Of a stretch of 38,523 nucleotides of DNA, positions 16,281 through 24,603 are shown piece by piece. This DNA is from an uncultured Clostridia bacterium. Lineage in GTDB: Bacteria; Bacillota; Clostridia; UBA1212; UBA1255. The notes under the pieces are model-generated. The model was not told the DNA's origin and searched no databases. It saw nothing but the letters and a program-made list of their open reading frames with translations. The position numbers were made by a program, and so were the translations under genes. Within the stretch, counting starts at the first letter, position 1. The number at the start of each line of letters is the position of its first letter. The DNA is taken from assembly GCA_904420095.1 (NCBI GenBank), contig CAJFUB010000024.1, positions 1-38,523 on the forward strand, written 5' to 3'.

Positions 16281-16607
16281 ATGAAACTGATTATTGCGAT
16301 AGTTCATGACGACGATGCATCGCGCGTCATGGAAGAGTTAAACAATCAAGGATTTCGCGTTACGCGGATGTGCTCTTCGGGAGGCTTCCTGAAAGCCGGA
16401 AATACCACGATGCTGATCGGCGTCGACGAAGAGGGGATCGACAAGGTTTTGTCCATTATAGAAAGCAAATCGAAAACAAGAAAGGAAACGGTAAATACCG
16501 CGATGACCTCTGCCGCCTCGATGGGGTATATGTCATACCCCATTGAAGTGACGGTAGGGGGCGCAACGGTATTCGTTATTGACATCGAACGATTTGTAAA
16601 GTATTGA
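16281..16607 (+). CDS. darA: Cyclic-di-AMP receptor, PII-like (DarA/PstA)
   Basis: The 108-residue protein matches the DarA/PstA family: MKLIIAIVHDDDASRVMEEL, FRVTRMCSSGGFLKAGNTTM, LIGVDEE near residue 52, and the C-terminal GGATVFVIDIERFVKY. DarA trimers bind cyclic-di-AMP at subunit interfaces and relay the nucleotide signal through partners not fully defined. Length is right for the family. ATG follows ACAGGAGGAA. As in Bacillus, it sits upstream of holB and ricT; tmk and yaaR, usually neighbours, are not here. Confidence 0.93.
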   Translation: MKLIIAIVHDDDASRVMEELNNQGFRVTRMCSSGGFLKAGNTTMLIGVDEEGIDKVLSIIESKSKTRKETVNTAMTSAASMGYMSYPIEVTVGGATVFVIDIERFVKY

Positions 16608-16613
16608 TTGAGA

Positions 16614-17612
16614 ATGACATTTCGGGATTTGATAGGACAGCAGCAGGTGAAAGAACTCCTGTCTGACAGCATTCGAACGGGGAGAGTCGGACAGGCGTAT
16701 CTGTTTAACGGACCGGAGGGAATCGGCAGGAGAACGATGGCGCTCTGCTTTGCGGAAGCGCTGACCTGTGAGCACGGCGGCCCGCTTCCCTGCGGAAGCT
16801 GCCGGCCCTGTATCTTGAACAGGAGCGGTACGAATCCGGATATCATATGGATTCGCGCCAAAGAAGGGCGTTCCACAGTCGGCGTTGAGGACGTGCGTTC
16901 CGTTCAGGAAGAAATTTCCACCGCGCCCCGTTTCGGAAAATATAAAATAATTCTGTTCGAACATGCCGAGAAAATGACGGTACAGGCGCAGAACGCATTG
17001 CTGAAAACATTGGAGGAGCCCCCGCCGTATATTATTATGATTTTGATTTCGTCCAACTCTGGGGCGCTGCTCGACACTGTGAAATCGAGGTCTGTCCGGA
17101 TCGACTTCAAACGATATACGGATGAAGAAATTGTCTGCGCTTTCGAGCGGGCGCACGGGGGCGGAGGAACGGACAGGCATATATTATGCGAATACGCCGA
17201 TGGGATCATCGGAAGAGCGCTTCTTATGGCCGATTCTGCGCAGTACGAAAATCTCTGCAGGCGCATTCTGGAATGTCTCGGCGCTCTGCGGGACGGGGGC
17301 GGCGCGGCGCTCTGCGATATGGAAGAGCTGCTTGCTGAATATGCACCGCAAAAAGAGATTCTTTTCTTTACTCTGTATTCCGTATTCCGGGATCTTGCGC
17401 TTTCCGCCCGATACGGGGAAGAAATTCCGCTTCAGAACGTCCCCGCCGCGGGTGAAATTCGAAAATTGAGCGAAAAAATCGGATATCACGATGCGATGGA
17501 TTGTATCGGACGAATTGGCAGCGCCTGGCGTCTGATCGGGCAGAATGTCAATTACAGACTTGCGGCTGACGCATTGGCAATCCGGATACAGGAGGTTATT
17601 CATCATGGTTGA
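16614..17612 (+). CDS. holB: DNA polymerase III delta' subunit
   Basis: The 332-residue clamp-loader subunit shows DLIGQQQVKELLSDSIRTGR, a nucleotide-loop relative GPEGIGRRT, the four-Cys zinc module (CEHGGPLPCGSCRPC), QNALLKTLEEPPPY and VKSRSVRIDF. Delta' is part of the complex that loads the beta clamp onto DNA. The loop has Arg where a working Walker A has Lys, consistent with a non-hydrolysing delta'. ATG 16614 is preferred; TTG 16608 directly after the darA stop is the alternative. The end overlaps ricT by 8 bases, indicating translational coupling. Confidence 0.92.
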   Translation: MTFRDLIGQQQVKELLSDSIRTGRVGQAYLFNGPEGIGRRTMALCFAEALTCEHGGPLPCGSCRPCILNRSGTNPDIIWIRAKEGRSTVGVEDVRSVQEEISTAPRFGKYKIILFEHAEKMTVQAQNALLKTLEEPPPYIIMILISSNSGALLDTVKSRSVRIDFKRYTDEEIVCAFERAHGGGGTDRHILCEYADGIIGRALLMADSAQYENLCRRILECLGALRDGGGAALCDMEELLAEYAPQKEILFFTLYSVFRDLALSARYGEEIPLQNVPAAGEIRKLSEKIGYHDAMDCIGRIGSAWRLIGQNVNYRLAADALAIRIQEVIHHG

Positions 17613-18486
17613 AGTAGTAGGAGTACGTTTTAAAAATACAGGGAAAATGTATTATTTTAATCCCAACGGATTCGCCGTCGAGTCGGGCATGCAGGTGATT
17701 GTTGAAACGGCACGAGGGCTTGAATTTGGAGAGGCGGTGTCTCCCATCCGGGAGATAGAGGACGGAGACGCGTTCCAGCCGCTTAAAAACGTGATTCGCA
17801 TTGCGACGGAAGAAGACATTCGGCTTCATAACGAAAATGCAATAAAAGAGAAAGACGCATTCCGAATCTGCTGCGAAAAGATCGAAAAGCATGGCCTGCA
17901 AATGAAGCTGATCGACGTAGAGTATACCTTTGACGGCAACAAAATTCTTTTTTATTTTATCGCGGACACCAGAATCGATTTCCGGGATCTTGTCAAAGAC
18001 CTTGCTTCTGTGTTCAAGACAAGAATCGAGCTTCGTCAGGTAGGCGTGCGGGATCAGGCGAAAGCCGTAGGCGGAATCGGCATCTGCGGACGCGTCATAT
18101 GCTGCGCATCCGCAACAGGAGAATTTCAGCCGGTATCGATCAAAATGGCAAAAGAGCAAAGCCTCTCTTTAAGTCCCACAAAAATATCCGGGACGTGTGG
18201 AAGATTGATGTGCTGCCTGAAATATGAGCAGGAAGCTTATGAAGACGCGATCCGCAGACTTCCCGGGGCGGGCTCCATCGTAGACACTCCGGAAGGCAGG
18301 GGCGTTATTACAGATGTCAATCTTCTTCGGGAGACGGTTAGAGTCCGGCTTGACAAAGAAACGGAAACGGATTTGGCAACGTTTCGTGCGGACGAGATCA
18401 AAGTCATACAGAAAAAGAAAACCGCGTCTTCCTCGAAACGCGACCAGGGGACGGATTCGAAAGAAATTCGGGATACATTAGAATAA
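17605..18486 (+). CDS. ricT: RicT (YaaT), PSP1-domain regulatory protein
   Basis: The 293-residue protein is a PSP1/RicT family member: VVGVRFKNTGKMYYFNPNGF, VETARGLEFGEAV, the RQVGVRDQAKAVGGIGICGR segment, and the paired Cys motifs CGRVICC and CGRLMCCLKYE. In Bacillus, RicT forms a complex with RicA and RicF that binds iron-sulfur clusters and helps RNase Y maturation, which affects sporulation, competence and biofilm formation. The visible Cys residues are those expected to take part. ATG 17605 has GGAGG 10 bases before it, inside holB. A basic low-complexity tail (about residues 270-293) follows the core. A strong terminator closes the operon. Confidence 0.92.
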   Translation: MVEVVGVRFKNTGKMYYFNPNGFAVESGMQVIVETARGLEFGEAVSPIREIEDGDAFQPLKNVIRIATEEDIRLHNENAIKEKDAFRICCEKIEKHGLQMKLIDVEYTFDGNKILFYFIADTRIDFRDLVKDLASVFKTRIELRQVGVRDQAKAVGGIGICGRVICCASATGEFQPVSIKMAKEQSLSLSPTKISGTCGRLMCCLKYEQEAYEDAIRRLPGAGSIVDTPEGRGVITDVNLLRETVRVRLDKETETDLATFRADEIKVIQKKKTASSSKRDQGTDSKEIRDTLE

Positions 18487-18518
18487 TTTGCACATTGCAT
18501 ATGGGGTTGGAGTGCCGG

Positions 18519-18553
18519 GGCCGCCTGCCTTGTAAAGCAGGCGGCCATTTTTT
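18519..18553 (+). terminator. Rho-independent terminator of the darA-holB-ricT operon
   Basis: GGCCGCCTGC (18519-18528) pairs perfectly with GCAGGCGGCC (18537-18546) around an 8-base loop, followed by ATTTTTT. Confidence 0.92.
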
Positions 18554-18680
18554 GGCAAATTTCTCATATAAATATCATTATATACAAATGATAAATAAAA
18601 TTTGATTAGAAAATAACGCAAAAACATAATTATTTATTTTATTAATTGCAAATGATTTTGAAAAAATAGAATAAAAAAGA

Positions 18681-18709
18681 TTGACATATTTTTACATTTA
18701 AGATAAACT
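18681..18709 (+). promoter_or_regulatory. SigA-type promoter of the cas1 unit
   Basis: Consensus TTGACA (18681-18686), 17 bases, TAAACT (18704-18709), in an AT-rich gap. It implies a transcript start near 18716 and a leader of about 190 bases before cas1. Confidence 0.75.
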
Positions 18710-18749
18710 GAAAATAAGCTGATTGAACGTGCTACGATAAAGGCGGACC

Positions 18750-18830
18750 ATGAATGCTTTACGGGAAGAACATGGGAGCGAGGCAAACAGGAACGGCAAG
18801 CCGATTCGAATGGAAGGCATCGTGATTTAA
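18750..18830 (+). CDS. Possible 26-residue leader peptide upstream of cas1
   Basis: ATG 18750 is preceded by AAAGGCGGA at suitable spacing and opens a 26-codon frame (MNALREEHGSEANRNGKPIR, then six more residues) ending TAA 18828-18830. It lies within the long cas1 leader. No family is recognised. It could be a regulatory upstream peptide, a remnant of an older gene, or chance. Confidence 0.25.
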   Translation: MNALREEHGSEANRNGKPIRMEGIVI

Positions 18831-18904
18831 AACCTAACAGGATAAGGAATGCTCCGGCTTTCTTGCTTTCAATGATTTTTACCGTGGATAAAGGAGCTGA
18901 TTTT

Positions 18905-19936
18905 ATGCAGAAATTATTGAATTCGCTGTTTGTGATGGCACCTGAAAGTTACCTCTCTCTTGAGGGTGAGAACGTGATTGCCAGCATCGGAGAAAAAGTG
19001 GCGGGCTGTTTTCCCTTGTATTCTTTCGAATCGATTTTGTACTTCGGCCAAAAAGGCGTTTCTCCCTCTCTGATGGGCGCGTGTGCCGCGCGAGGAATCA
19101 ATTTGAGTTTTTTTTCTCCCTCCGGCGAATTTCTGGCAGGCATACAGGGCAAATCGGGTGCAAACAGGGCGCTCCGGGAAAAGCTCTACGAAATTTCTTC
19201 TGACGAAACGGCAAGCCTTGCCGTTGCAAAGGGGTTTGTCAGCGGGAAAATATACAATACCCGATGGATTATCGAGCGGGCGGCGCGGGAATATCCCGAA
19301 CGCGTGGATGCGGTAAAGCTGAAAATCGCCGGAGCATTCTTGAAACGGACGTATCAGATGCTGCCTGAGGCAAAATCCTTCGATGCGCTGCGGAAAATGG
19401 AGGCAGAGGCAGATTCCTGCTATTACGGCGTGCTCGATGAAGTGATTTTACAGAATAAAGAGGATTTTTTCTTCTCGGCGGTCCCCTCGGATCCGCCAAA
19501 GGATCCGCTCGGCGCCGTTCTTTCTTTCCTGTACGCATTGATGCTGCAGGAATGCACCCATGCACTGGAGGGCGTGGGTCTTGATCCGGATGCGGGACTG
19601 CTGCACCGGGATCGGTGCGGAGACGTTTCCCTTGCGATGGATTTGATGGAGGAATTCCGCGGCGTAATCTGCGATCGGCTTGCAATCTCTACCATCAATG
19701 TCAAAGGATTAAATGCGGGACATTTTGAACGGCAGGAGGACGGAAGCGTATTTTTGAATAAAAACGGCAGAAAAGCAATTCTGAACGCATGGCAGGCCAA
19801 AAAAAAGGAAACCCTCAGACATCCGTACCTGCAGGAAAAGATTACGTGGGGGATGCTTCCGAACGTACAGGCTCTTTTGCTGGCCCGGTATATCCGCGGT
19901 GAGCTCGACGCCTATCCGCCGTTTTTATGGAAATAA
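18905..19936 (+). CDS. cas1: Solitary type I-C-like Cas1 integrase
   Basis: The 343-residue protein aligns throughout with Cas1 of type I-C systems: LLNSLFVMAPESYLSLEGEN, SLMGACAARGINLSF, LHRDRCGDVSLAMDLMEEFR and the C-terminal MLPNVQALLLARYIRGELDA, then YPPFLWK. The metal-binding residues expected for the integrase appear intact: Glu166 (KMEAEAD), His234 (LHRD) and Asp246 with nearby Glu249/250. Cas1 normally works with Cas2 to insert spacers into CRISPR arrays. Here no cas2, cas4, effector genes or array are visible; ricT lies upstream and a permease downstream. ATG 18905 has AAAGGAGC upstream; the in-frame ATG 18863 lacks one. It may serve an array elsewhere or have another role. Confidence 0.92.
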   Translation: MQKLLNSLFVMAPESYLSLEGENVIASIGEKVAGCFPLYSFESILYFGQKGVSPSLMGACAARGINLSFFSPSGEFLAGIQGKSGANRALREKLYEISSDETASLAVAKGFVSGKIYNTRWIIERAAREYPERVDAVKLKIAGAFLKRTYQMLPEAKSFDALRKMEAEADSCYYGVLDEVILQNKEDFFFSAVPSDPPKDPLGAVLSFLYALMLQECTHALEGVGLDPDAGLLHRDRCGDVSLAMDLMEEFRGVICDRLAISTINVKGLNAGHFERQEDGSVFLNKNGRKAILNAWQAKKKETLRHPYLQEKITWGMLPNVQALLLARYIRGELDAYPPFLWK

Positions 19937-20010
19937 AGAAGTTTCTTTTCCGCAGGACCGCTGCTGTTCCCATTCGGTTTACTAAATTTTGTAAAATGTA
20001 TCTAAAATGA

Positions 20011-20039
20011 TTGCAAAATTCTGCCATATAAAATATAAT
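20011..20039 (+). promoter_or_regulatory. SigA-type promoter of the permease gene
   Basis: TTGCAA (20011-20016), 17 bases, consensus TATAAT (20034-20039), 35 bases before the ATG at 20074. The leader is about 28 bases, too short for a purine riboswitch. Confidence 0.8.
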
Positions 20040-20073
20040 TCTACAGATGTAAAAAAAAGAGGAGCAGTAGCAA

Positions 20074-21744
20074 ATGAGAAGAGAGAAAGAAATAATAGGC
20101 TACCTGCCGCAGGAGCGCCCGACAACCGGGAAGCTCCTGCTGTACGCGATCCAGCAGGTGATCGTCATGTTTCCGGCGACCGTTACGGTTGCCCTCATAA
20201 CGGGCTTCCAGGTGTCGACCACAATTTTCGCAAGCGGTCTTGCCACCCTTTGCTTTATTTTGATCACGGGAAGAAAAATTCCGCTGTATTACGGATCAAG
20301 CTTTGCTTATCTGACTGCGATAGCAAGCATGGTTGCCGCAGAGGGAACCGCCGAGCAGATCGAGGAATTCAACAGTACCGGAATTTTACCGAGGGAATTG
20401 GTTTCCTACGCCCAGTTCGGCATTATTCTGTCGGGACTCGTATCCATTGCCGCGGGACTTTTGGTAAAATTTTTCGGCAGACATGCCGTTGAAAAAATTC
20501 TGCCGCCTACGATTACGGGCCCGGTGGCGATGATTATCGGCCTTACGCTTGCGGGAAACGCCCTTACAGATGCGGCGCCCAAGGAACTCGTATGCCCTGA
20601 GCTGGAGAACCTGGGGATTGTGCATCAATACGCGGCCGAGGATTATAGAACGTATCTGGATGATATCATCGGCCCGACGGACGGCCTGGTCAGCGAGGAA
20701 GAACAGATTGAAGCGCAGATCGTTCTTTTGGAAAAAACCGCGGACAAGATTCCTGCGGAGGATACGGAAGCCAGAGAACGCATCGAATGGGAGCTGCAGA
20801 CGCTCCGGAAGACGCCTGCGTCCGCATCGAATTGGGTTTGGGTCATTTCTCTCATAACGCTTCTGGCGACGGTTTTGTTCTCCAGATATCTCAAAGGCTT
20901 CCTCGGACAGCTTCCGCTGCTGTTGGGAGCTCTGGCGGGATGCGCCGCGGCGCTTATCCTTTTCCTGATCAACCGCGACATGAACCTTTTCCGTTCGATG
21001 TCGGACGCAGTGCTGGCGGAATCTCCATGGAAATCTCCGAACGACATCCTTGCGGTGCCCGCCTTTTCGCTGCCGAAGATCTCCTGGGCAGCCGTTGCCG
21101 CCATTATGCCGATTGCGATTGCCACGATCCCCGAATCCACGGCGCATATGTATCAGCTTGATATTTATGTCAACGACGTTGCAAAGAAAAAGGGCAAAAA
21201 GCTCGGCTACAGCCTGGTTGATATGCTGGACAGGAATCTGATTGGCGACGGCCTGTGCGATATGATTTCCGGTTTTATCGGGGGGCCTGCGGGCACCAAT
21301 TACGGGGAAAATATCAGCACGATGGCGATCACAAGAGTATTTTCCGTACCGGTTCTCGCCGTGGCGGCCGTCCTTGCAATGGTGATCTCCTTCTTTACGC
21401 CGCTGATCCGCGTCGTGTATGGAATCCCGCTTGCAGTGATCGGCGGTCTTGAAATCTATCTGTTCGGAGCCATTGCGGCGCAGGGCATTGCAATCATGAT
21501 CGACAGAAAGGCGGATATGTTCAGCGCCAAAAACATTGCGGTGATCGCTTCGATCATGGTGATCGGAATCGGAGGAAATTATGCGTTTGGCGGAAATATC
21601 CCCTTCTTTGGGATCAATGTTCCGTGCATTGCAGGCGCGGCGATCTTCGGCATTCTGCTGAATCTGCTGCTTGGCATCGGCGATAAAAAGCGCGGAAGCG
21701 AACCGCAGGAGACCGTGCCGGCGGAAGCGGGCGAACAGGAATAA
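20074..21744 (+). CDS. NCS2 family uracil/xanthine permease with a central insert
   Basis: The 556-residue membrane protein matches nucleobase:cation symporter-2 carriers, which import uracil or purine bases. Visible are the substrate-site IPESTAHMYQLD and the GGPAGTNYGENISTMAITRV motif, with paired hydrophobic segments throughout. The usual length is 420-460 residues. The extra length lies mainly at about residues 170-250, a hydrophilic Glu-rich stretch (SEEEQIEAQIVLLEKT) between membrane segments, probably a large loop. Uracil versus xanthine preference cannot be set from sequence. ATG 20074 follows AAGAGGAG. It has its own promoter. Confidence 0.88.
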   Translation: MRREKEIIGYLPQERPTTGKLLLYAIQQVIVMFPATVTVALITGFQVSTTIFASGLATLCFILITGRKIPLYYGSSFAYLTAIASMVAAEGTAEQIEEFNSTGILPRELVSYAQFGIILSGLVSIAAGLLVKFFGRHAVEKILPPTITGPVAMIIGLTLAGNALTDAAPKELVCPELENLGIVHQYAAEDYRTYLDDIIGPTDGLVSEEEQIEAQIVLLEKTADKIPAEDTEARERIEWELQTLRKTPASASNWVWVISLITLLATVLFSRYLKGFLGQLPLLLGALAGCAAALILFLINRDMNLFRSMSDAVLAESPWKSPNDILAVPAFSLPKISWAAVAAIMPIAIATIPESTAHMYQLDIYVNDVAKKKGKKLGYSLVDMLDRNLIGDGLCDMISGFIGGPAGTNYGENISTMAITRVFSVPVLAVAAVLAMVISFFTPLIRVVYGIPLAVIGGLEIYLFGAIAAQGIAIMIDRKADMFSAKNIAVIASIMVIGIGGNYAFGGNIPFFGINVPCIAGAAIFGILLNLLLGIGDKKRGSEPQETVPAEAGEQE

Positions 21745-21779
21745 AAATACGCAGAAAAAGCCAAAAATACAACTTTTTA

Positions 21780-21813
21780 CAGACCGCCCGGCACGCGGAA
21801 TTCGGGCGGTCTG
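21780..21813. repeat. 11-bp perfect inverted repeat after the permease gene
   Basis: CAGACCGCCCG (21780-21790) pairs with CGGGCGGTCTG (21803-21813). No T-tract follows on the plus strand, so it is a strong RNA hairpin but not a standard terminator. It may stabilise the 3' end of the permease mRNA or end it in a factor-assisted way. Confidence 0.6.
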
Positions 21814-21839
21814 CGGCTGTGCCGGAGGAGAAAATCGGC

Positions 21840-21868
21840 TTGAAATTTCGACAAAAACATAGTATAGT
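21840..21868 (+). promoter_or_regulatory. SigA-type promoter of the P-loop-priA cluster
   Basis: TTGAAA (21840-21845), 17 bases, TATAGT (21863-21868), 31 bases before ATG 21899. It is the only clear promoter before the following run of housekeeping genes up to 33.8 kb. Confidence 0.72.
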
Positions 21869-21898
21869 ATAAGCACTATAGAAATGGAGGCGGTAAAT

Positions 21899-22306
21899 AT
21901 GATAAAAGTATTTTACGGCAGAAAAGGCATGGGAAAGACGAAGCAGATGCTGGAGAATGCGAATAATATTGTGAACAGCAGCAGCGGAAACGTTGTCTAT
22001 ATCGACGACAGCAGTGAACTGAGCATCAAGCTTTCTCATAAAATCCGTTTTGTAAATATACTCGATTATCCCGTTTTCGGCTCGGAAGCGTTTCTGGGAT
22101 TTCTTTGCGGGGTTGCTTCCCAGAATTATGACATCGAGACGATCTTTATTGACGGACTGACATACATCATTCATCAGAGTCCCGAATCATTAAAGGAATT
22201 TTTCGACGGCCTTGAGAAAATCGCGGAGAAAAACAACGTACATTTTTATATCAGTATAAACGGAGATGAAACGGCGATCCCCGAGTTTATCAAAAAATAC
22301 GTTTGA
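21899..22306 (+). CDS. Small P-loop NTPase-like protein
   Basis: The 135-residue protein begins MIKVFYGRKGMGKTKQMLEN, a Walker A loop (GRKGMGKT) at residues 7-14. A possible Walker B strand (IETIFIDGL) lies near residue 81, and a last strand reads VHFYISINGDE. This is a minimal P-loop core without other domains; it resembles small clostridial proteins of unknown role. ATG 21899 is chosen because ATG 21884 holds the GGAGG that would serve 21899. It is first in the cluster, ahead of priA, with 14 bases between. A role beside replication restart is suggested only by position. Confidence 0.7.
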   Translation: MIKVFYGRKGMGKTKQMLENANNIVNSSSGNVVYIDDSSELSIKLSHKIRFVNILDYPVFGSEAFLGFLCGVASQNYDIETIFIDGLTYIIHQSPESLKEFFDGLEKIAEKNNVHFYISINGDETAIPEFIKKYV

Positions 22307-22320
22307 GATTGCCATTCCCC

Positions 22321-24594
22321 ATGCGGCAGATCGGAGTCCATTTATTGCAGAGCAATGCGGAATTTGATATCGAATATACCTACCTCGTAGATGAAACGCT
22401 GATTCAAAACGGCCAAATCATACGAGGTAGTTTTGTTGATGTTCCGTTCGGGCACAGAAAACGGCCGGAGACCGGCGTGGTGTGGCGCGTGGGAGAGGCG
22501 TATGAGCCCGAAGACGGCGGAAACGCTCGATTCAAAACGATCACCGGCGTCAGCGCGATCCGCCCGCCTTTGGAAGCGTACGAAATGAAGCTTGCGGAGA
22601 AAATGAAAACCATGTATTTTTGCTCGCTTGGCGCCTGCGTGCGCTGCATGGTTCCGCCTCCGGCTCCGAAGGGCAGAGCGTTAAAATATGCCCAGCTCTG
22701 CGTTCCTCCGGAGACGGTCAGAGAAGCGGCTGCGTCCGGCGCGCTGCGCAATATCCGCCAGATTCGCATTCTGGAAGAACTGGAGGCGGGAAGCCGTCCC
22801 GTTTCGGAGCTGGCGAAGAACGCAGGCTGCGGAGCAGGCGTTTTGGATACGTTGGCAAAGAGAGGTTATATCCGCATCGAGACAAGAACCCCGTCTCCTG
22901 AAGAAGCGCTGAGAGATCGTGAGAAGCTCAGCCGTCAGAGCTTTCCCCTCCCGACCTACGACCGGCACGTTTTAAACGAGGAGCAGCAGAAGGCGTATGA
23001 CGCTATTTTGGAACTGATGCGGGAAAACCGGTTTGCGGAATGTCTCGTTCACGGTATTACGGGAAGCGGAAAAACGGAACTATATCTTCAGCTGATTTCG
23101 GAGACGATCGCCTCGGGCGGAGATGCGCTGCTGCTTGTTCCGGAAATTTCTTTGACGCCGCAGATGACAGCCCATTTCCGCCGCAGATTCGGAGAAAACG
23201 TCGCGGTACTTCACAGCAGGATGAGCGACGGAGAACGAAATCTGCAATGGAATAAAATAAAAAACGGAGCGGTATCTGTTGCTATCGGTGCGCGTTCCGC
23301 CATATTTGCTCCGTTTCGCCGGCTCAGATTGATTATTCTGGACGAAGAGCATGAGCCGTCCTATTACTCCGAAGACGCCGCGCCGCATTATCATGCCGCG
23401 GAAATTGCGGAGACGATCGGCAGAATCCGAAACGCCGTGGTATTGTACGGCTCTGCGACGCCAAGGGTGGAAACCTATTACCGCGCCGTCCGGCACGAGA
23501 TTCACTGCGTACGCCTTACGAAACGCGCCAACCGTGCCGCGCTGCCGGAAATGATCCTGGAGGATCTTCGGGAAGCCCGCGAAACCGGAACGGCGGATTA
23601 CTTCAGCGTTTTCGGGGAAAAATTGAAACATGCGCTGGGAGAAACATACCGGTCCGGAAAGCAGGCGATGCTTTTCGTACACAGAAGAGGATATGCGAAG
23701 CAGATGCTTTGCAGAAGCTGCGGAAGCATCATGAAATGCGCGCGATGCAGCGTGCCGATGACCTATCACGAGCACGGAAACCGTTTGATCTGCCATTACT
23801 GCGGACGAACGGCGCCGGCGCCGGCCGTCTGCCCGCGCTGCGGAAGCGCCGATTTCGAACGGCATGGAACGGGGACGCAGAAAGCGGTGGAAGAGCTCCG
23901 GAAGCTGTTCCCGGACGCTGCGGTTCTCCGAATGGATACGGACACTACCTCCGGGAAAGACGGCTACGAGAAAATTTTGAGCAGCTTTGCAGCCGGCGAG
24001 GCCCAATTCCTGGTAGGGACGCAAATGATCGCCAAAGGGCATGACTTTCCGAACGTAACGCTTGTTGGTATAATATCTGCGGACAGCCTGATCAACATGC
24101 CGGATTACAAGGCGGAAGAACGGGCCTTTCAATTGTTTTCCCAGATGGCGGGAAGAGCCGGAAGAGGGAGCAGCGCTGGAAAAGTGATCATACAGGCATA
24201 TCAGACGGATGACTATGCAATTACCGCCGCATGCCGCCATGATTACGCGGAATTTTACGCCAACGAAATTACCGTGCGCAGGAATCTGCATTACCCGCCT
24301 TTTTGCGCAATGTGCGTGCTGCGCTTCAGCGGCGAGGAGGATCGGGCCACCTATGAAACTGCTTCGGCGGCGTGCGGAAAAATGCGAGATGCCGGCGTCC
24401 CGGACGTAGAAATTCTCGGGCCTGCGCGTGCTGAGCAGCCCAAATTAAATAACAAATACCGGTGGGTCATTACATTGAAAAGCAAATGCAGAACGAGCCT
24501 GACAGAGTTTTTGGCACACTGGACGGAGGATGGTAAAATGTTGAAGAAAATCAGAGGCAGAGCAAATCTGTCCATTCGTTTCGACGGGAGGTAA
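22321..24594 (+). CDS. priA: Primosomal protein N' (replication restart helicase PriA)
   Basis: The 757-residue protein carries the PriA helicase motifs: Walker A HGITGSGKTELYLQLI, LLVPEISLTPQM, IGARSAIFAPF, Walker B LIILDEEHEPSYYSED, LYGSATP and, later, LVGTQMIAKGHDF and QMAGRAGRG. Between the helicase lobes are the paired zinc modules (CRSCGSIMKCARC and CHYCG with CPRCGSADF). The N-terminal 3'-end-binding domain is present (DVPFGHRKRPETGVVWRVGE). PriA reloads the replicative helicase at stalled forks. ATG 22321 and TTG 22303 are both possible starts; neither has a clear ribosome binding site. def follows 9 bases after its stop. Confidence 0.95.
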   Translation: MRQIGVHLLQSNAEFDIEYTYLVDETLIQNGQIIRGSFVDVPFGHRKRPETGVVWRVGEAYEPEDGGNARFKTITGVSAIRPPLEAYEMKLAEKMKTMYFCSLGACVRCMVPPPAPKGRALKYAQLCVPPETVREAAASGALRNIRQIRILEELEAGSRPVSELAKNAGCGAGVLDTLAKRGYIRIETRTPSPEEALRDREKLSRQSFPLPTYDRHVLNEEQQKAYDAILELMRENRFAECLVHGITGSGKTELYLQLISETIASGGDALLLVPEISLTPQMTAHFRRRFGENVAVLHSRMSDGERNLQWNKIKNGAVSVAIGARSAIFAPFRRLRLIILDEEHEPSYYSEDAAPHYHAAEIAETIGRIRNAVVLYGSATPRVETYYRAVRHEIHCVRLTKRANRAALPEMILEDLREARETGTADYFSVFGEKLKHALGETYRSGKQAMLFVHRRGYAKQMLCRSCGSIMKCARCSVPMTYHEHGNRLICHYCGRTAPAPAVCPRCGSADFERHGTGTQKAVEELRKLFPDAAVLRMDTDTTSGKDGYEKILSSFAAGEAQFLVGTQMIAKGHDFPNVTLVGIISADSLINMPDYKAEERAFQLFSQMAGRAGRGSSAGKVIIQAYQTDDYAITAACRHDYAEFYANEITVRRNLHYPPFCAMCVLRFSGEEDRATYETASAACGKMRDAGVPDVEILGPARAEQPKLNNKYRWVITLKSKCRTSLTEFLAHWTEDGKMLKKIRGRANLSIRFDGR

Positions 24595-24603
24595 ATTGTA
24601 TCG

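Noticed and set aside
18556..18904. Possible CRISPR array or riboswitch near cas1
   Set aside because: No repeated 28-37-base units with spacers occur here or after cas1, and no known riboswitch consensus could be recognised.
19937..20010. Remnant of cas2 after cas1
   Set aside because: All frames were read; none gives the Cas2 N-terminal strand or any similar motif.
21780..21813. Hairpin after the permease gene as a rho-independent terminator
   Set aside because: The stem is strong, but no T-tract follows on the plus strand and the minus strand has A residues; kept only as an inverted repeat.
20386..21876. 496-codon open frame on the minus strand
   Set aside because: It is a shadow of the NCS2 permease on the other strand; its product is rich in Arg, His and Asp with no membrane segments or family motifs.
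23080..24291. 403-codon open frame on the minus strand inside priA
   Set aside because: PriA motifs on the plus strand are unambiguous; the antisense product shows no domain.
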